Shown in pieces: positions 34,188 to 42,749 of a stretch of 64,000 nucleotides of DNA (its first letter is position 1; each line of letters starts with the position of its first letter). Source of the stretch: an uncultured Corynebacterium sp. (GTDB lineage Bacteria > Actinomycetota > Actinomycetes > Mycobacteriales > Mycobacteriaceae). The stretch is from assembly GCF_946221935.1 (NCBI RefSeq), contig NZ_CAMIGN010000004.1, positions 1-64,000 on the forward strand. Reading direction: 5' to 3'. The translations under genes and the position numbers were made by a program. The notes beneath the pieces are model-generated. The model was not told the origin of the DNA and did no database searches. It saw only the letters and a list, made by a program, of their open reading frames with translations.

Positions 34188-35291
34188 CTAGTCGCCGTCG
34201 AAAAGCCCGACGATCTGCCTGCGCTGCAGTTCGCGGCGGTTATATGTGGCCTCGCGCACCGATTCGTCAGTATCAAAGCTCGAGCCGAGTGCTCCGCCGA
34301 GGGTGCCTAGTGACGCCGCAAACCATGCCAGCGTCAAATAATCCAGCGGCGTGATAGTGGAGTTCACCTTGTTTTCAAAGAAGGGCACCGGCACAACCGC
34401 GGCGCTGACCAGCAGCATCGTCAGGTAGATCAGGGCATAGACGCCGGTAGCGGAGATCAGCACCGTGCCGATGGTGGCCAGGTTATCCATCCGGGCGCGC
34501 CACCACTCGACACTGTCGGAGGAAGCCTGTGTGGAGGTTGCATCGGCGCCGACGCTCAACACGGACGGTTCCGCCTTACGGCTATATCCCCCATTCCACA
34601 GGCCGTTCTTGTAGATCAACCAGAAGGTCAGGAGAGTAATGGAAAGGATGGTGATCATGATCTGCCGCCACGGGCTGATCAGGTAGGACATCTCCCACAC
34701 AGAACCATAGAAGATGCCGAAACCGCCTGTGGCCACGCCCGTGGCCAGGCAGCTGGAGAGCACCTTGAGCAATTGGCCGGGACGGTTGCCGCGGATCATT
34801 CCCAACAGCAGGCGCAGGGTGCGCCCACGGCCTTCGAGTACGCGGGTGGTATCGGCCTCTACGTCGCCGCCCTCGATCTCGTCTACGCCTTTTTCGCGCT
34901 GGCCAGCTCCGGCGTGCTTGCCGCAGACCAGGCGCGACAGCTCCTGCCACAGTCCTTCTTTGGCTCGCAGCAGGCCAAAGGCAGGCAGGCACAACATGGT
35001 GGCCTTGCCCTGCTCGACGGTCTGGCTGATTACCGGCCTGCGGGTGGTCAGCGGCAGGTCGGTGACGTACACCAGCCGATCCCAGCCGTAGTCGCGTAGG
35101 ATTCCGGGGGCAGTGTCGGCGAGGCGGACGTTGCCGAACTCGTCCATCGGCAGCGTTCCGGTGCGGAATTCGAGGATGGGTTTGGTCCCGGAGACGTGAT
35201 TCTCCGAGGCCTTAGCGAGCTGTTGGAGCATGGCGCGCACACGCACCGCTGGCAGTCCTCGGTCTGCCAGCAAGCCAATCTTCTCTGGCAA
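34188..35291 (-). CDS. Hypothetical membrane protein
   Basis: 367 aa, no family recognised. The N-terminal 150 residues are soluble, containing 'VRAMLQQLAK', 'YGWDRLVYVTDLPLTTRRPVI' and 'GKATMLCLPAFGLLRA'. The rest has about four membrane segments: 'LLKVLSSCLATGVATGGFGIFYG', 'IMITILSITLLTFWLIYKN', 'TVLISATGVYALIYLTMLLVSAA' and 'LTLAWFAASLGTLGGALGSS'. The start is poor: TTG at 35291 without ribosome site, while the frame stays open upstream with no ATG or GTG. Convergent to ramB, downstream of lpd. Confidence 0.7.
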   Translation of the reverse strand: MPEKIGLLADRGLPAVRVRAMLQQLAKASENHVSGTKPILEFRTGTLPMDEFGNVRLADTAPGILRDYGWDRLVYVTDLPLTTRRPVISQTVEQGKATMLCLPAFGLLRAKEGLWQELSRLVCGKHAGAGQREKGVDEIEGGDVEADTTRVLEGRGRTLRLLLGMIRGNRPGQLLKVLSSCLATGVATGGFGIFYGSVWEMSYLISPWRQIMITILSITLLTFWLIYKNGLWNGGYSRKAEPSVLSVGADATSTQASSDSVEWWRARMDNLATIGTVLISATGVYALIYLTMLLVSAAVVPVPFFENKVNSTITPLDYLTLAWFAASLGTLGGALGSSFDTDESVREATYNRRELQRRQIVGLFDGD

Positions 35292-35382
35292 GTCTGGGCA
35301 CCAATCGTGGCAGGGGAAGGATTTGCCCGAAATCCTACTCCACCTGCACCTAACCAGGGAAATACTGGCCGATCGAACCTTC

Positions 35383-36813
35383 TTAGAGGTTGATCATGTG
35401 CCCGCCGGCGATGCCGTGGGCGGCTTCCTTCATTGCCTCCGACAGGGTCGGGTGCGTGTGAACGTTGCGGGAAATCTCCTCAGCCGTCAGGTCGAAGCGC
35501 TGTGCCAGAGTCAGCTCCGGCAGCAGCTCAGAGACATCCGGGCCGACCATGTGAGCACCTAGCAGTTCGCCGTACTCAGCGTCTGCCACTAGCTTCACGA
35601 AGCCCACGCCGTGGCCCAGGCCCTGTGCCTTGCCGTTTGCGGTGTAAGGGAAGGTAGCGACCTTCACCTCACGGCCTTCCTCCTCTGCCTGCTTCTTGGC
35701 AGCTTCCTCGGTGTAACCGAAGGAAGCAACCTGCGGGAAGCAGAAGGTGGCGCGCGGCATCATCATGTAGTCGCCCAGTAGCTCGGTCTCTTCGCCGGCG
35801 ATAACCTCAGCCGCAACCACACCCTGCGCCTCTGCGACGTGAGCCAGCTGCAGCTTGGCGGTGACGTCACCGATGGCGTAGATGTGCGGAACGCTGGTGC
35901 GCATTTCGTCGTCGATGTCGATAGCACCGCGCTCGGTCAGCTTCACGCCAGTGTTCTCCAGGCCGTAACCCTCCACGCGCGGTGCAAAGCCGATAGAGAC
36001 CATCACGCGGTCGGCCTTCAGGGTCTCGGACTTGGAGCCATCGGCGGATTCGATGTCCACCTCAACGCCCTTGCCTTCGCCCAGGTCGCGAACGGCGGTA
36101 GTCTTGTGCCCGGTCTTCAGAGTTACGCCCAGCTTCTTGTACTGCTTGGCGATCTCCTTGGAGACGTCCTTATCCTCGTTCGGCAGGACGCGGTCCATGA
36201 ACTCGACCACGGTGATGTCCACACCGAAGTTGGACAGCACGTAGGCGAACTCCATGCCGATAGCTCCGGCGCCGATGACAACCATGGAGTCCGGCTTGTT
36301 CTCGTCCAGGATCTGCTCTTCGAAGGAGACGATGTTGCCGCCCAGCTCTACGCCCGGCAGGGACTTCACAACGGAGCCGGTAGCGATGATGCAGTTGTCG
36401 AAAGTAATGGTCTTTCCGGCGTCGTCACCATCGGAAACTTCGATGGTCTTATCGTCGACGAAGCTGCCACGACCGTGGATCTCCTGAATCTTGTTCTTCT
36501 TCATCAGGTAGTGCACACCCTTGACGATGTTGCCCGAGACCTTGCGGGAACGCTGGTGTGCCACCTTGAAGTCCATCGAGATGTTATCGCCAGTGATGCC
36601 GTAGGTCTTGGCTTCCTTGGTGATGGTGTGCGCGAGTTCAGCGTTGCGGATCAGCGCCTTTGAGGGGATGCAGCCCACGTTGAGGCATACGCCACCCCAG
36701 TACTGCTTTTCGATAACGGCGGTCTTCAGACCCAACTGAGCGGCGCGAATCGCCGCCACGTATCCGCCAGGGCCTGCTCCGAGTACTACTACGTCAAAAT
36801 GTTCTTTAGCCAC
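35383..36813 (-). CDS. lpd: Dihydrolipoamide dehydrogenase
   Basis: 476 aa. Flavoenzyme that reoxidises lipoamide of the 2-oxoacid dehydrogenase complexes. FAD motif 'VVLGAGPGGYVAAIRAA', redox disulfide C43/C48 in 'GGVCLNVGCIPSK', NAD motif 'MVVIGAGAIGMEFAYVLSNFG', second FAD motif 'IYAIGDVTAKLQLAHVA', and the C-terminal 'VHTHPTLSEAMKEAAHG' with the catalytic histidine. GTG at 36813 gives MAKEHFDVVVLG; TACCCT lies 8 nt before it, suggesting a near-leaderless mRNA. The lpd-ramB-sdh neighbourhood matches C. glutamicum. Confidence 0.96.
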   Translation of the reverse strand: MAKEHFDVVVLGAGPGGYVAAIRAAQLGLKTAVIEKQYWGGVCLNVGCIPSKALIRNAELAHTITKEAKTYGITGDNISMDFKVAHQRSRKVSGNIVKGVHYLMKKNKIQEIHGRGSFVDDKTIEVSDGDDAGKTITFDNCIIATGSVVKSLPGVELGGNIVSFEEQILDENKPDSMVVIGAGAIGMEFAYVLSNFGVDITVVEFMDRVLPNEDKDVSKEIAKQYKKLGVTLKTGHKTTAVRDLGEGKGVEVDIESADGSKSETLKADRVMVSIGFAPRVEGYGLENTGVKLTERGAIDIDDEMRTSVPHIYAIGDVTAKLQLAHVAEAQGVVAAEVIAGEETELLGDYMMMPRATFCFPQVASFGYTEEAAKKQAEEEGREVKVATFPYTANGKAQGLGHGVGFVKLVADAEYGELLGAHMVGPDVSELLPELTLAQRFDLTAEEISRNVHTHPTLSEAMKEAAHGIAGGHMINL

Positions 36814-37124
36814 AAGATCCAAGGGTACTTAATCTTCTTTATTTATGTGACGCCCACACGCCTCCCATAGCACACACCCCGACTCAAGACTTAACTCCCG
36901 CCTCGCTAGCCACATGAGTAACACCCCCGTTTTCGGGTTCCCTATGAAAACTAATTAGCTCCTCGAGTTCCCATTGCTCACTAAGGTTAGGTAGAGTCCC
37001 CTATGACCTGAGAGGTTTCTAGCAACTGCCTACGAATCTCTCAATCTTTCAACTGATCATCCACGCATCGGATCTTGAGTTTCTGACGTTTCCCCGTGCG
37101 TTGCCCCACAGAAGGATCAACTTA
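36814..37124. other. Intergenic region between lpd and the mycolyltransferase gene
   Basis: 311 bp with divergent promoters. Holds the lpd -10 box (TACCCT, minus strand), a GGCGTCA box (36848-36854) and C-rich stretches. A half-match to an iron (DtxR) box at 36981 is too weak to call. No gene is supported. Confidence 0.4.
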
Positions 37125-38354
37125 ATGAAGCGAAGCATCGCCCGCACCCTTGCTGCCGTCACGGCCGCAATCGCACCTTTCGCCACGGTTGCAGTCACTG
37201 CTCCGGCCACCCAGGCCGCTACCGTTACTGCAGCACAGAAGGCGGCAGGTATCACCCCAGCAGAGCTGAAGATGAACACCAGCACTCCAGACCAGCCTTC
37301 CGAGGCTACTGCATGGCGCGGAATCATCTCGTCCCTGCGAGCCAAGGGCTTTGACAATGTGCAGGAAGTCTCCGCTTACTCTCCTTCCATGAAGCGCCAC
37401 GTCCCACTGGTTGTTATCCAGCCCCGTGATGTAAAGAAGCGCGACAATGCGCCGACCCTGTACATGCTGAACGGCGCTGACGGTGGCGAGGGTATCGCTA
37501 ACTGGATCCGCCAGACCGACATCGTGACCTACTACGGCGGAAACGACGATCCGGCTAAGGGCACTGTCAGCCCGGGCATTGGCGCAAACATCGTGATCCC
37601 CATGTCCGGCGCATACTCCTACTACACCGACTGGATTACCGAGCCGAACACTCCCTACATCAAGGGCCCGCAGAAGTGGGAAACTTTCCTGACCCGCGAG
37701 CTACCGCAGGCTATCGAGCCGGCTCTGAAGGCTAACGACAAGCGCGCTATCGCTGGTATGTCCATGACCGGCACCACCTCCCTGCTATTCGCCGAGCACC
37801 ACCCGGGCTTCTACGACTCCGTCGGCTCCTTCTCCGGTTGCGCTGCAACCACCACGGGTCTGACTCCGAAGTTTATCGACCTGGTGCTGAACCGCGGCGG
37901 TACGGACTTCACGAAGATGTGGGGCCCGATCAACGGTGAGGTTGCTCGCAACAACGATGCTCTGATCAACGCTGAGAAGCTGCGCGGTCAGAAGAACATC
38001 TACGTCTCCACTAGCTCCGGCTTCCCGGGCGAGCACGATATGCCCTGGTCGAAGCGCGTTAACGGCCAACCTTCCGCCGCTGCACAGGTGATCTTCGAAG
38101 GCTCCGTCATCGAGGGCGCCACCAACGCCTGCACCCGCGATCTGGCTCGCAAGACCAAGTCGCTGAACATCCCGGTGACCTACAACTTCCGTCCGGCCGG
38201 CACGCACCAGTGGGGCTACTGGCAGGACGACCTGCGCGGCTACTGGGATCACCTGGTTGCTGGCCTGGGCACTGGTGTCAAGCGTCCACCGCTGAAGCCG
38301 ACCGAGCCGATTTCCCCGCAGGATTACTGGGCAGGTTCCACCTCCGGTTCCTAA
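37125..38354 (+). CDS. Secreted mycolyltransferase / antigen 85-type esterase
   Basis: 409 aa. Transfers mycolic acid from trehalose monomycolate to build the outer mycomembrane. Signal peptide with basic start 'MKRSIARTLAAV' and likely cleavage after 'TQA' (about residue 33). Nucleophile S213 in 'IAGMSMTGTTSLLF' (GxSxxG), and the histidine in 'AGTHQWGYWQDD'. 'NIVIPMSGAYSYYTDW' is the family's substrate loop. ATG at 37125 has AAGGA upstream. Single gene with its own terminator. Which paralogue (cmt) it is cannot be told. Confidence 0.94.
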   Translation: MKRSIARTLAAVTAAIAPFATVAVTAPATQAATVTAAQKAAGITPAELKMNTSTPDQPSEATAWRGIISSLRAKGFDNVQEVSAYSPSMKRHVPLVVIQPRDVKKRDNAPTLYMLNGADGGEGIANWIRQTDIVTYYGGNDDPAKGTVSPGIGANIVIPMSGAYSYYTDWITEPNTPYIKGPQKWETFLTRELPQAIEPALKANDKRAIAGMSMTGTTSLLFAEHHPGFYDSVGSFSGCAATTTGLTPKFIDLVLNRGGTDFTKMWGPINGEVARNNDALINAEKLRGQKNIYVSTSSGFPGEHDMPWSKRVNGQPSAAAQVIFEGSVIEGATNACTRDLARKTKSLNIPVTYNFRPAGTHQWGYWQDDLRGYWDHLVAGLGTGVKRPPLKPTEPISPQDYWAGSTSGS

Positions 38355-38392
38355 ACGCCTAGCACAAACCCTGAACAGCTAGAACACCACAT

Positions 38393-38426
38393 CCCCCGCC
38401 ACAGACCACCTCCGTGGCGGGGGTTG
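38393..38426 (+). terminator. Rho-independent terminator of the mycolyltransferase gene
   Basis: CCCCCGCCAC and GTGGCGGGGG, perfect 10-bp stem, 11-nt loop, then TTGTCC. It lies 38 nt past the stop. Confidence 0.75.
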
Positions 38427-38440
38427 TCCTATGCAGAGAG

Positions 38441-38446
38441 TAGTGT
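38441..38446 (+). promoter_or_regulatory. -10 box of the M1 peptidase gene, leaderless
   Basis: TAGTGT, 7 nt before the ATG at 38454. It supports that start over the in-frame TTG at 38424, which overlaps the terminator end. Confidence 0.5.
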
Positions 38447-38453
38447 GCCTTAC

Positions 38454-40034
38454 ATGACTCAAACGCAACAGCAGCCCCGCCCTTTCCGCAGTTCCCCTAT
38501 CGCTGGAGCTCGGGATGCGTACACGGGTGTGGACTTCAACCTCGGTTTCCACGTGCTGAGCTACGACTTGCAACTGAATTACAACGTCGAGCCCAACCAC
38601 CTCAACGGTGTCGCTCGCCTATCGGTTGAAAACTACCGGCCGCTGAAGTCGATGACGTTGGATCTGGCTAATAATCTGGCTGTCAACCGAGTTGAGGTGT
38701 CCGGCCACGGCGCTGCCGCCGCGAATGGAACGATGAAGATCCGCCGTTTCCGCCACACCGGCAACAAGTTGACGATCACGTTTGTGGAGGAATTGGCAGA
38801 GGATCAATCCTTTGATCTAACCATTAAATACGGTGGTTACCCGCGCCCTCTGCGCTCCAAATGGGGCGAGGTCGGCTGGGAGGAGACCGACAACGGTGCT
38901 CTCGTGGCCGGCCAACCCAATGGCGCTCCTAGCTGGTTCCCCTGCGATGACACCCCGGACGAGAAGGCAATGTTCCGCGTGGCAATCACCGCACACCGGG
39001 ATGTCACCGCCATTGCCCATGGCACCCTGGTAGAGGAATTCAACAAGGGCAACAACACAACCCGGGTGTTCGAAACACGGTATCCCATGGCCACCTATCT
39101 GGCCGCGGTATACGTCGGCACTTATCAACGTGTGGATTTCCGTAGCGCGAAACTCGGCCGCAAGAACGTCCCGGTTTTCGGCTGGCTTCCGCAGGGCACC
39201 GAACACGCTAAGCGAGTTCGTGAGCTAGTACAGGAAGACTTCGGCCAGCAGACGGAGATGGTCGAGGTGTACTCGGATCTCTTCGGCCCCTATCCCTTCC
39301 CGGAATACTCGGTGGTGGTAACTGACGAGGAAATGGAAATTCCACTCGAGGCTCAGGGCATGAGCATGTTCGGCTGCAACCACGCCGACGGCAAGCACAC
39401 CTGGGAACGATTGATCGCCCACGAGCTATCCCACCAGTGGTTTGGCAACTCCGTCGGACTAGTCGAATGGCGGGATATCTGGCTCAACGAGGGGTTCGCG
39501 TGCTACTCCGAATGGCTGTGGTTTGAAAAATCGCAGGGCATTCCCGCTGCTCACCACGCATGGGCTCACCACCGGGCGCTGGCCGAAAAACCGCAGGACA
39601 TTCTGCTGATCGACCCCGGTGCGGACGATATGTTCGACGACCGGGTCTACAAGCGCGGCGCACTCACCGTCCACGCCCTGCGGGTGCTGCTGGGCGACGC
39701 TGCCTTCTTCGACATGGTTCAACGTTGGACCACCCAACACCGCATGGGACTGGTGGAAACTCGCGATCTGGAAAACCTGGCACGCTCCATCGCAGAGGAA
39801 AACGGTACTGCCCGCAGTGAGGTGCAGGGGCTTTTCGATCGCTGGTTGCGTCACCAAGAACTGCCCGAGTTCCCTGGCGGCGAGGGTCTTGAGCTCAGCG
39901 ATGCGCAGTTGCGCGAACTACCCGCAGGGCCAGCTGCGGAGATGGTCGATGCGTCTGGCCCGGCGCGCGCAGTAGATGCGCTGAAGCGGGTAGGCCAGAA
40001 ACTCGGCGAGCTCAGCGACAGGCTGCAGGACTAG
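38454..40034 (+). CDS. M1 family metallo-aminopeptidase
   Basis: 526 aa. Zinc peptidase that removes N-terminal residues from peptides. Zinc site H323-E324-x-x-H327 in 'AHELSHQWFGNSVGL' with E346 in 'WLNEGFACYSEWLW'. The usual GAMEN exopeptidase motif appears as 'EEMEIPLEAQG', as in many actinobacterial members. The N-terminal beta domain starts at 'YDLQLNYNVEPNHLNGVARL'. The protein is shorter than PepN (about 850 aa) and lacks the C-terminal helical domain. No signal peptide, so cytoplasmic. Confidence 0.9.
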   Translation: MTQTQQQPRPFRSSPIAGARDAYTGVDFNLGFHVLSYDLQLNYNVEPNHLNGVARLSVENYRPLKSMTLDLANNLAVNRVEVSGHGAAAANGTMKIRRFRHTGNKLTITFVEELAEDQSFDLTIKYGGYPRPLRSKWGEVGWEETDNGALVAGQPNGAPSWFPCDDTPDEKAMFRVAITAHRDVTAIAHGTLVEEFNKGNNTTRVFETRYPMATYLAAVYVGTYQRVDFRSAKLGRKNVPVFGWLPQGTEHAKRVRELVQEDFGQQTEMVEVYSDLFGPYPFPEYSVVVTDEEMEIPLEAQGMSMFGCNHADGKHTWERLIAHELSHQWFGNSVGLVEWRDIWLNEGFACYSEWLWFEKSQGIPAAHHAWAHHRALAEKPQDILLIDPGADDMFDDRVYKRGALTVHALRVLLGDAAFFDMVQRWTTQHRMGLVETRDLENLARSIAEENGTARSEVQGLFDRWLRHQELPEFPGGEGLELSDAQLRELPAGPAAEMVDASGPARAVDALKRVGQKLGELSDRLQD

Positions 40035-40060
40035 CAGAGCGACCTTTCGCGAGGTTAACG

Positions 40061-41278
40061 ATGCGCGCCATTTCGCTTGCCACCGTCTTCGTGGCCATCG
40101 CCGGGTATCTGGTTATTTGGGTTGCCAATAAGGGGCTTCCCACCGCCGGATACGAAGATTTCATGGTCTATTGGTCGCTCTTCTTTGCAATGACGGGCGT
40201 GCTGGATGGGCTTATGCAGGAGACCGCACGGGCGGTCTCCACCCGACGTGCGCAGACAAACCCCCGCCCAGCGCCCCGCCCGTTCACGTTGACAGGCTAC
40301 ATCGCACTCGTAATTGGAGCGCTGGCACTGATTACCGGCCCGCTGTGGATCGGCGAGCTCGTCCCCGGATTAACTGGATGGGGTCTTGTCTTATTGGCTG
40401 TGGGCCTAGCCTGTTATACGTTCCAAGCGACAGTGTGTGGCCTACTGTCTGCGAACCATTCCTGGCCTAGTTTCGCCTGGTTGATGGCCATTGATTCCGG
40501 AGTGCGTCTAGCGTTGGCCGTGGTTGCCTGGCTACTGGGATGGCAGCTGCTGGCCTATTTGTTTGTCACGGTGATCGGCGCAGCCACGTGGCTGTTTATC
40601 CTGTTCTGTTCTCGTTCAGCACGTGCCACACTGAGCGACCGCGCGGATGTCGCCGCTCGCCCTTTCCTCGCACGCACGGTGAAGGCCATGATCGCCTCCG
40701 GAGCTAATGCCGTGATGATTACGGGCTTTAGCGTGTTGCTGCGTTATACCTCGGGGGCAGATGTCGGCCCCGGCGCGCTCGCCGCAACTATCACCGCGAT
40801 TACCCTCACTCGCGCGCCGATTCTGGTCCCCCTCCAGCGCTTCCAGCCGGCGCTGATTGTGCATTTCACTAAGCACCGCGAACAGGTGCTGCGTGCCGCC
40901 ACTTTGCCCATTGCAGCGGTGGGGGGCGTCGCTGCTATTGGTGGCATCGCGGCCTACTTCCTGGCCGCGCCACTAATGGGGTTGTTTTTTGACGCCGCCG
41001 TGATCTCCTCCCCTGCCACCCTCGGGTGGCTAACCCTCGTTTCCGGAGCGACAGCCATCCTGATGATCAGTGGCTCGGCTGCGCTGGCAGCGGATCGTCA
41101 CAATCTCTACACCGCTGGCTGGTTAATCGCTATTGCTTTGTCAACGGTGGTTCTTTTGATGGACTACTCCCCCGATACGCGCGCCATTTGGGCGCTGGCG
41201 ACCGGTCCGGCCATCGGTGCAGCGGTGCAACTGGGTGTGCTTGCGCTGGCGGGCGGGGAAAAGAGGACCGAAAGCTAG
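40061..41278 (+). CDS. Multi-spanning membrane protein, polysaccharide flippase-like
   Basis: 405 aa with about 12 hydrophobic segments. Layout 'ISLATVFVAIAGYLVIWV' ... 'FMVYWSLFFAMTGVLDGLMQETARAV' resembles Wzx/MATE-type exporters of the MVF superfamily, but no diagnostic motif is seen. GAGG lies 6 nt before the ATG and 26 bp after the peptidase stop, so the two may be co-transcribed. The stop overlaps the convergent MFS stop in the 4 bases CTAG. Substrate unknown. Confidence 0.7.
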   Translation: MRAISLATVFVAIAGYLVIWVANKGLPTAGYEDFMVYWSLFFAMTGVLDGLMQETARAVSTRRAQTNPRPAPRPFTLTGYIALVIGALALITGPLWIGELVPGLTGWGLVLLAVGLACYTFQATVCGLLSANHSWPSFAWLMAIDSGVRLALAVVAWLLGWQLLAYLFVTVIGAATWLFILFCSRSARATLSDRADVAARPFLARTVKAMIASGANAVMITGFSVLLRYTSGADVGPGALAATITAITLTRAPILVPLQRFQPALIVHFTKHREQVLRAATLPIAAVGGVAAIGGIAAYFLAAPLMGLFFDAAVISSPATLGWLTLVSGATAILMISGSAALAADRHNLYTAGWLIAIALSTVVLLMDYSPDTRAIWALATGPAIGAAVQLGVLALAGGEKRTES

Positions 41279-42612
41279 GCTTCCGATTGCTGTGGTTCAG
41301 GAATGAACTTCCTGGAGGTCAGCGTCACCACGACAAGGCCGATAAGGGCAACCACCGCACCAAAGCCCAGCATCTCGGTGTAAGTGAACCAATCCTTCAA
41401 ACGGGAAAGGATCATCGGGAAGAAGAAGCCGATATAGGTGATTGTGTAGAAGAAAGCGGTCAGTCCACCGAGATCATCAGCGCTGGCGATTCGTTGGACT
41501 TCCGTCAGTCCGGAAATCAGGCACACGCCGTATCCGGTACCCAGGATAAGCCCGACGACAATAGTGCCGATGAGCGAGCCCACGTGGGCGGTCCAGGCTG
41601 CCACAATCATGCCGATGATCACCAGCACCAGTCCGAGCTGTTGAGCTTGCGAGTTGTTCGGGTTGATGTACTTATTGGACACCTGCTGAATGCCAAAGCC
41701 GCACAACAATGCAACTGCGGTGATGCCTGCCGAGAAGGCGATGGGATAAGAAACCTCATCCTGCGCCAAGCTCGGCATGATGGCGTAGGCCACGCCCGCA
41801 CAGCCGAAAACCCACGGGGCGATCGGAATAACGGCGGTGAGGAAGCGGGGGTGGCGAAGGGAAGGCACATTAAGATCTGACCAGAAGGATCCCTTGACCT
41901 TGAGGTGGGCATTTTGTCGGGTTTCCGGAACGCCCAAGAGGCCGACCATGGACAAGGCGCACAGCACGATGCTGATGATGTAGGGCGTTTGTCCCGGCGC
42001 AGGCCCCCACTCGGCAAGCAGGCCCGCCACAGCGGCGCCCACTGCGAAACCGAAGGTGAGGGACATCGTTGCTCGGCGAGCACCTGCCCCCTCCCCGGCA
42101 CTCGGGTCGAACGAAGGTGTGGATAGTTCCTTGATCCAGGCACCGCCTGCGGTCATCACCATGCCGACTGCAAAACCACTCAGTACGCGACCGGTGAAGA
42201 TCAGGGGTTCATTCATTTCGCCCATTGCAATAAGGACGCTGCCGACCAGGCTAATGACCGGTGCGGGCAACATGACGATGCGACGACCGTAGCGGTCGGA
42301 CAGTGGACCGCATAGCAGCAGACCAGCTGCGATTCCTGCGGCGTAGCAGGCCAACAGAGCATCGACGAAGACCGAGCCGAATACGTTTTCCCCACGGTAG
42401 AAAACCATCATTGGAGTGAACTCATTACCCGCGTAAGCCACCGCGAGCACGCCACAGGCCACGAGCAGCCAATACCGCTTTTGGGCACGGCTTGCCGCTC
42501 CGCGAGTGGAGGGGTTGACTTTATGGCTACGCATAGCTTCACGCTGCATGGATTGGCCTTGCGCGGGTTGCTTCACTTCCTGCTGTGCTTCGTCGAATGT
42601 GTCCTCGGTCAT
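41275..42612 (-). CDS. MFS transporter
   Basis: 445 aa, about 12 membrane helices. The loop 2-3 motif 'GPLSDRYGRRIVML' is the MFS signature and 'LSGFAVGMVMTAGGAWIKEL' is helix 4. A long polar N-terminus (about 50 residues) precedes helix 1. Substrate unknown; sugar, drug or organic acid export are all possible. Start: ATG at 42612 is 7 nt after a TAGGCT -10 box, with no ribosome site, so leaderless; an ATG at 42636 is the alternative. Confidence 0.85.
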   Translation of the reverse strand: MTEDTFDEAQQEVKQPAQGQSMQREAMRSHKVNPSTRGAASRAQKRYWLLVACGVLAVAYAGNEFTPMMVFYRGENVFGSVFVDALLACYAAGIAAGLLLCGPLSDRYGRRIVMLPAPVISLVGSVLIAMGEMNEPLIFTGRVLSGFAVGMVMTAGGAWIKELSTPSFDPSAGEGAGARRATMSLTFGFAVGAAVAGLLAEWGPAPGQTPYIISIVLCALSMVGLLGVPETRQNAHLKVKGSFWSDLNVPSLRHPRFLTAVIPIAPWVFGCAGVAYAIMPSLAQDEVSYPIAFSAGITAVALLCGFGIQQVSNKYINPNNSQAQQLGLVLVIIGMIVAAWTAHVGSLIGTIVVGLILGTGYGVCLISGLTEVQRIASADDLGGLTAFFYTITYIGFFFPMILSRLKDWFTYTEMLGFGAVVALIGLVVVTLTSRKFIPEPQQSEA

Positions 42613-42619
42613 AGGGAAG

Positions 42620-42625
42620 AGCCTA
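42620..42625 (-). promoter_or_regulatory. -10 box of the MFS gene, leaderless
   Basis: TAGGCT on the minus strand, 7 nt before the ATG at 42612. Confidence 0.4.
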
Positions 42626-42736
42626 GCCACCCTCATTGGGGACTACCAACGCACTATCGAAGTCGAAGTCTCCAAGCTAGCCAATTTAGGCATAATTTTA
42701 TTGCTAATTTTTTGAGTCGCAGATCACATTTTTACG

Positions 42737-42742
42737 TACCCT
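42737..42742 (+). promoter_or_regulatory. -10 box of the acyl-CoA oxidase gene, leaderless
   Basis: TACCCT, 7 nt before the ATG at 42750. A GAGG between the two is too close to the ATG to act as a ribosome site. Confidence 0.45.
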
Positions 42743-42749
42743 TGAGGCT

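Noticed and set aside
36981..37000. DtxR (iron box)-like sequence TAAGGTTAG before the mycolyltransferase gene
   Set aside because: Only the left half fits; the right half does not match the palindrome.
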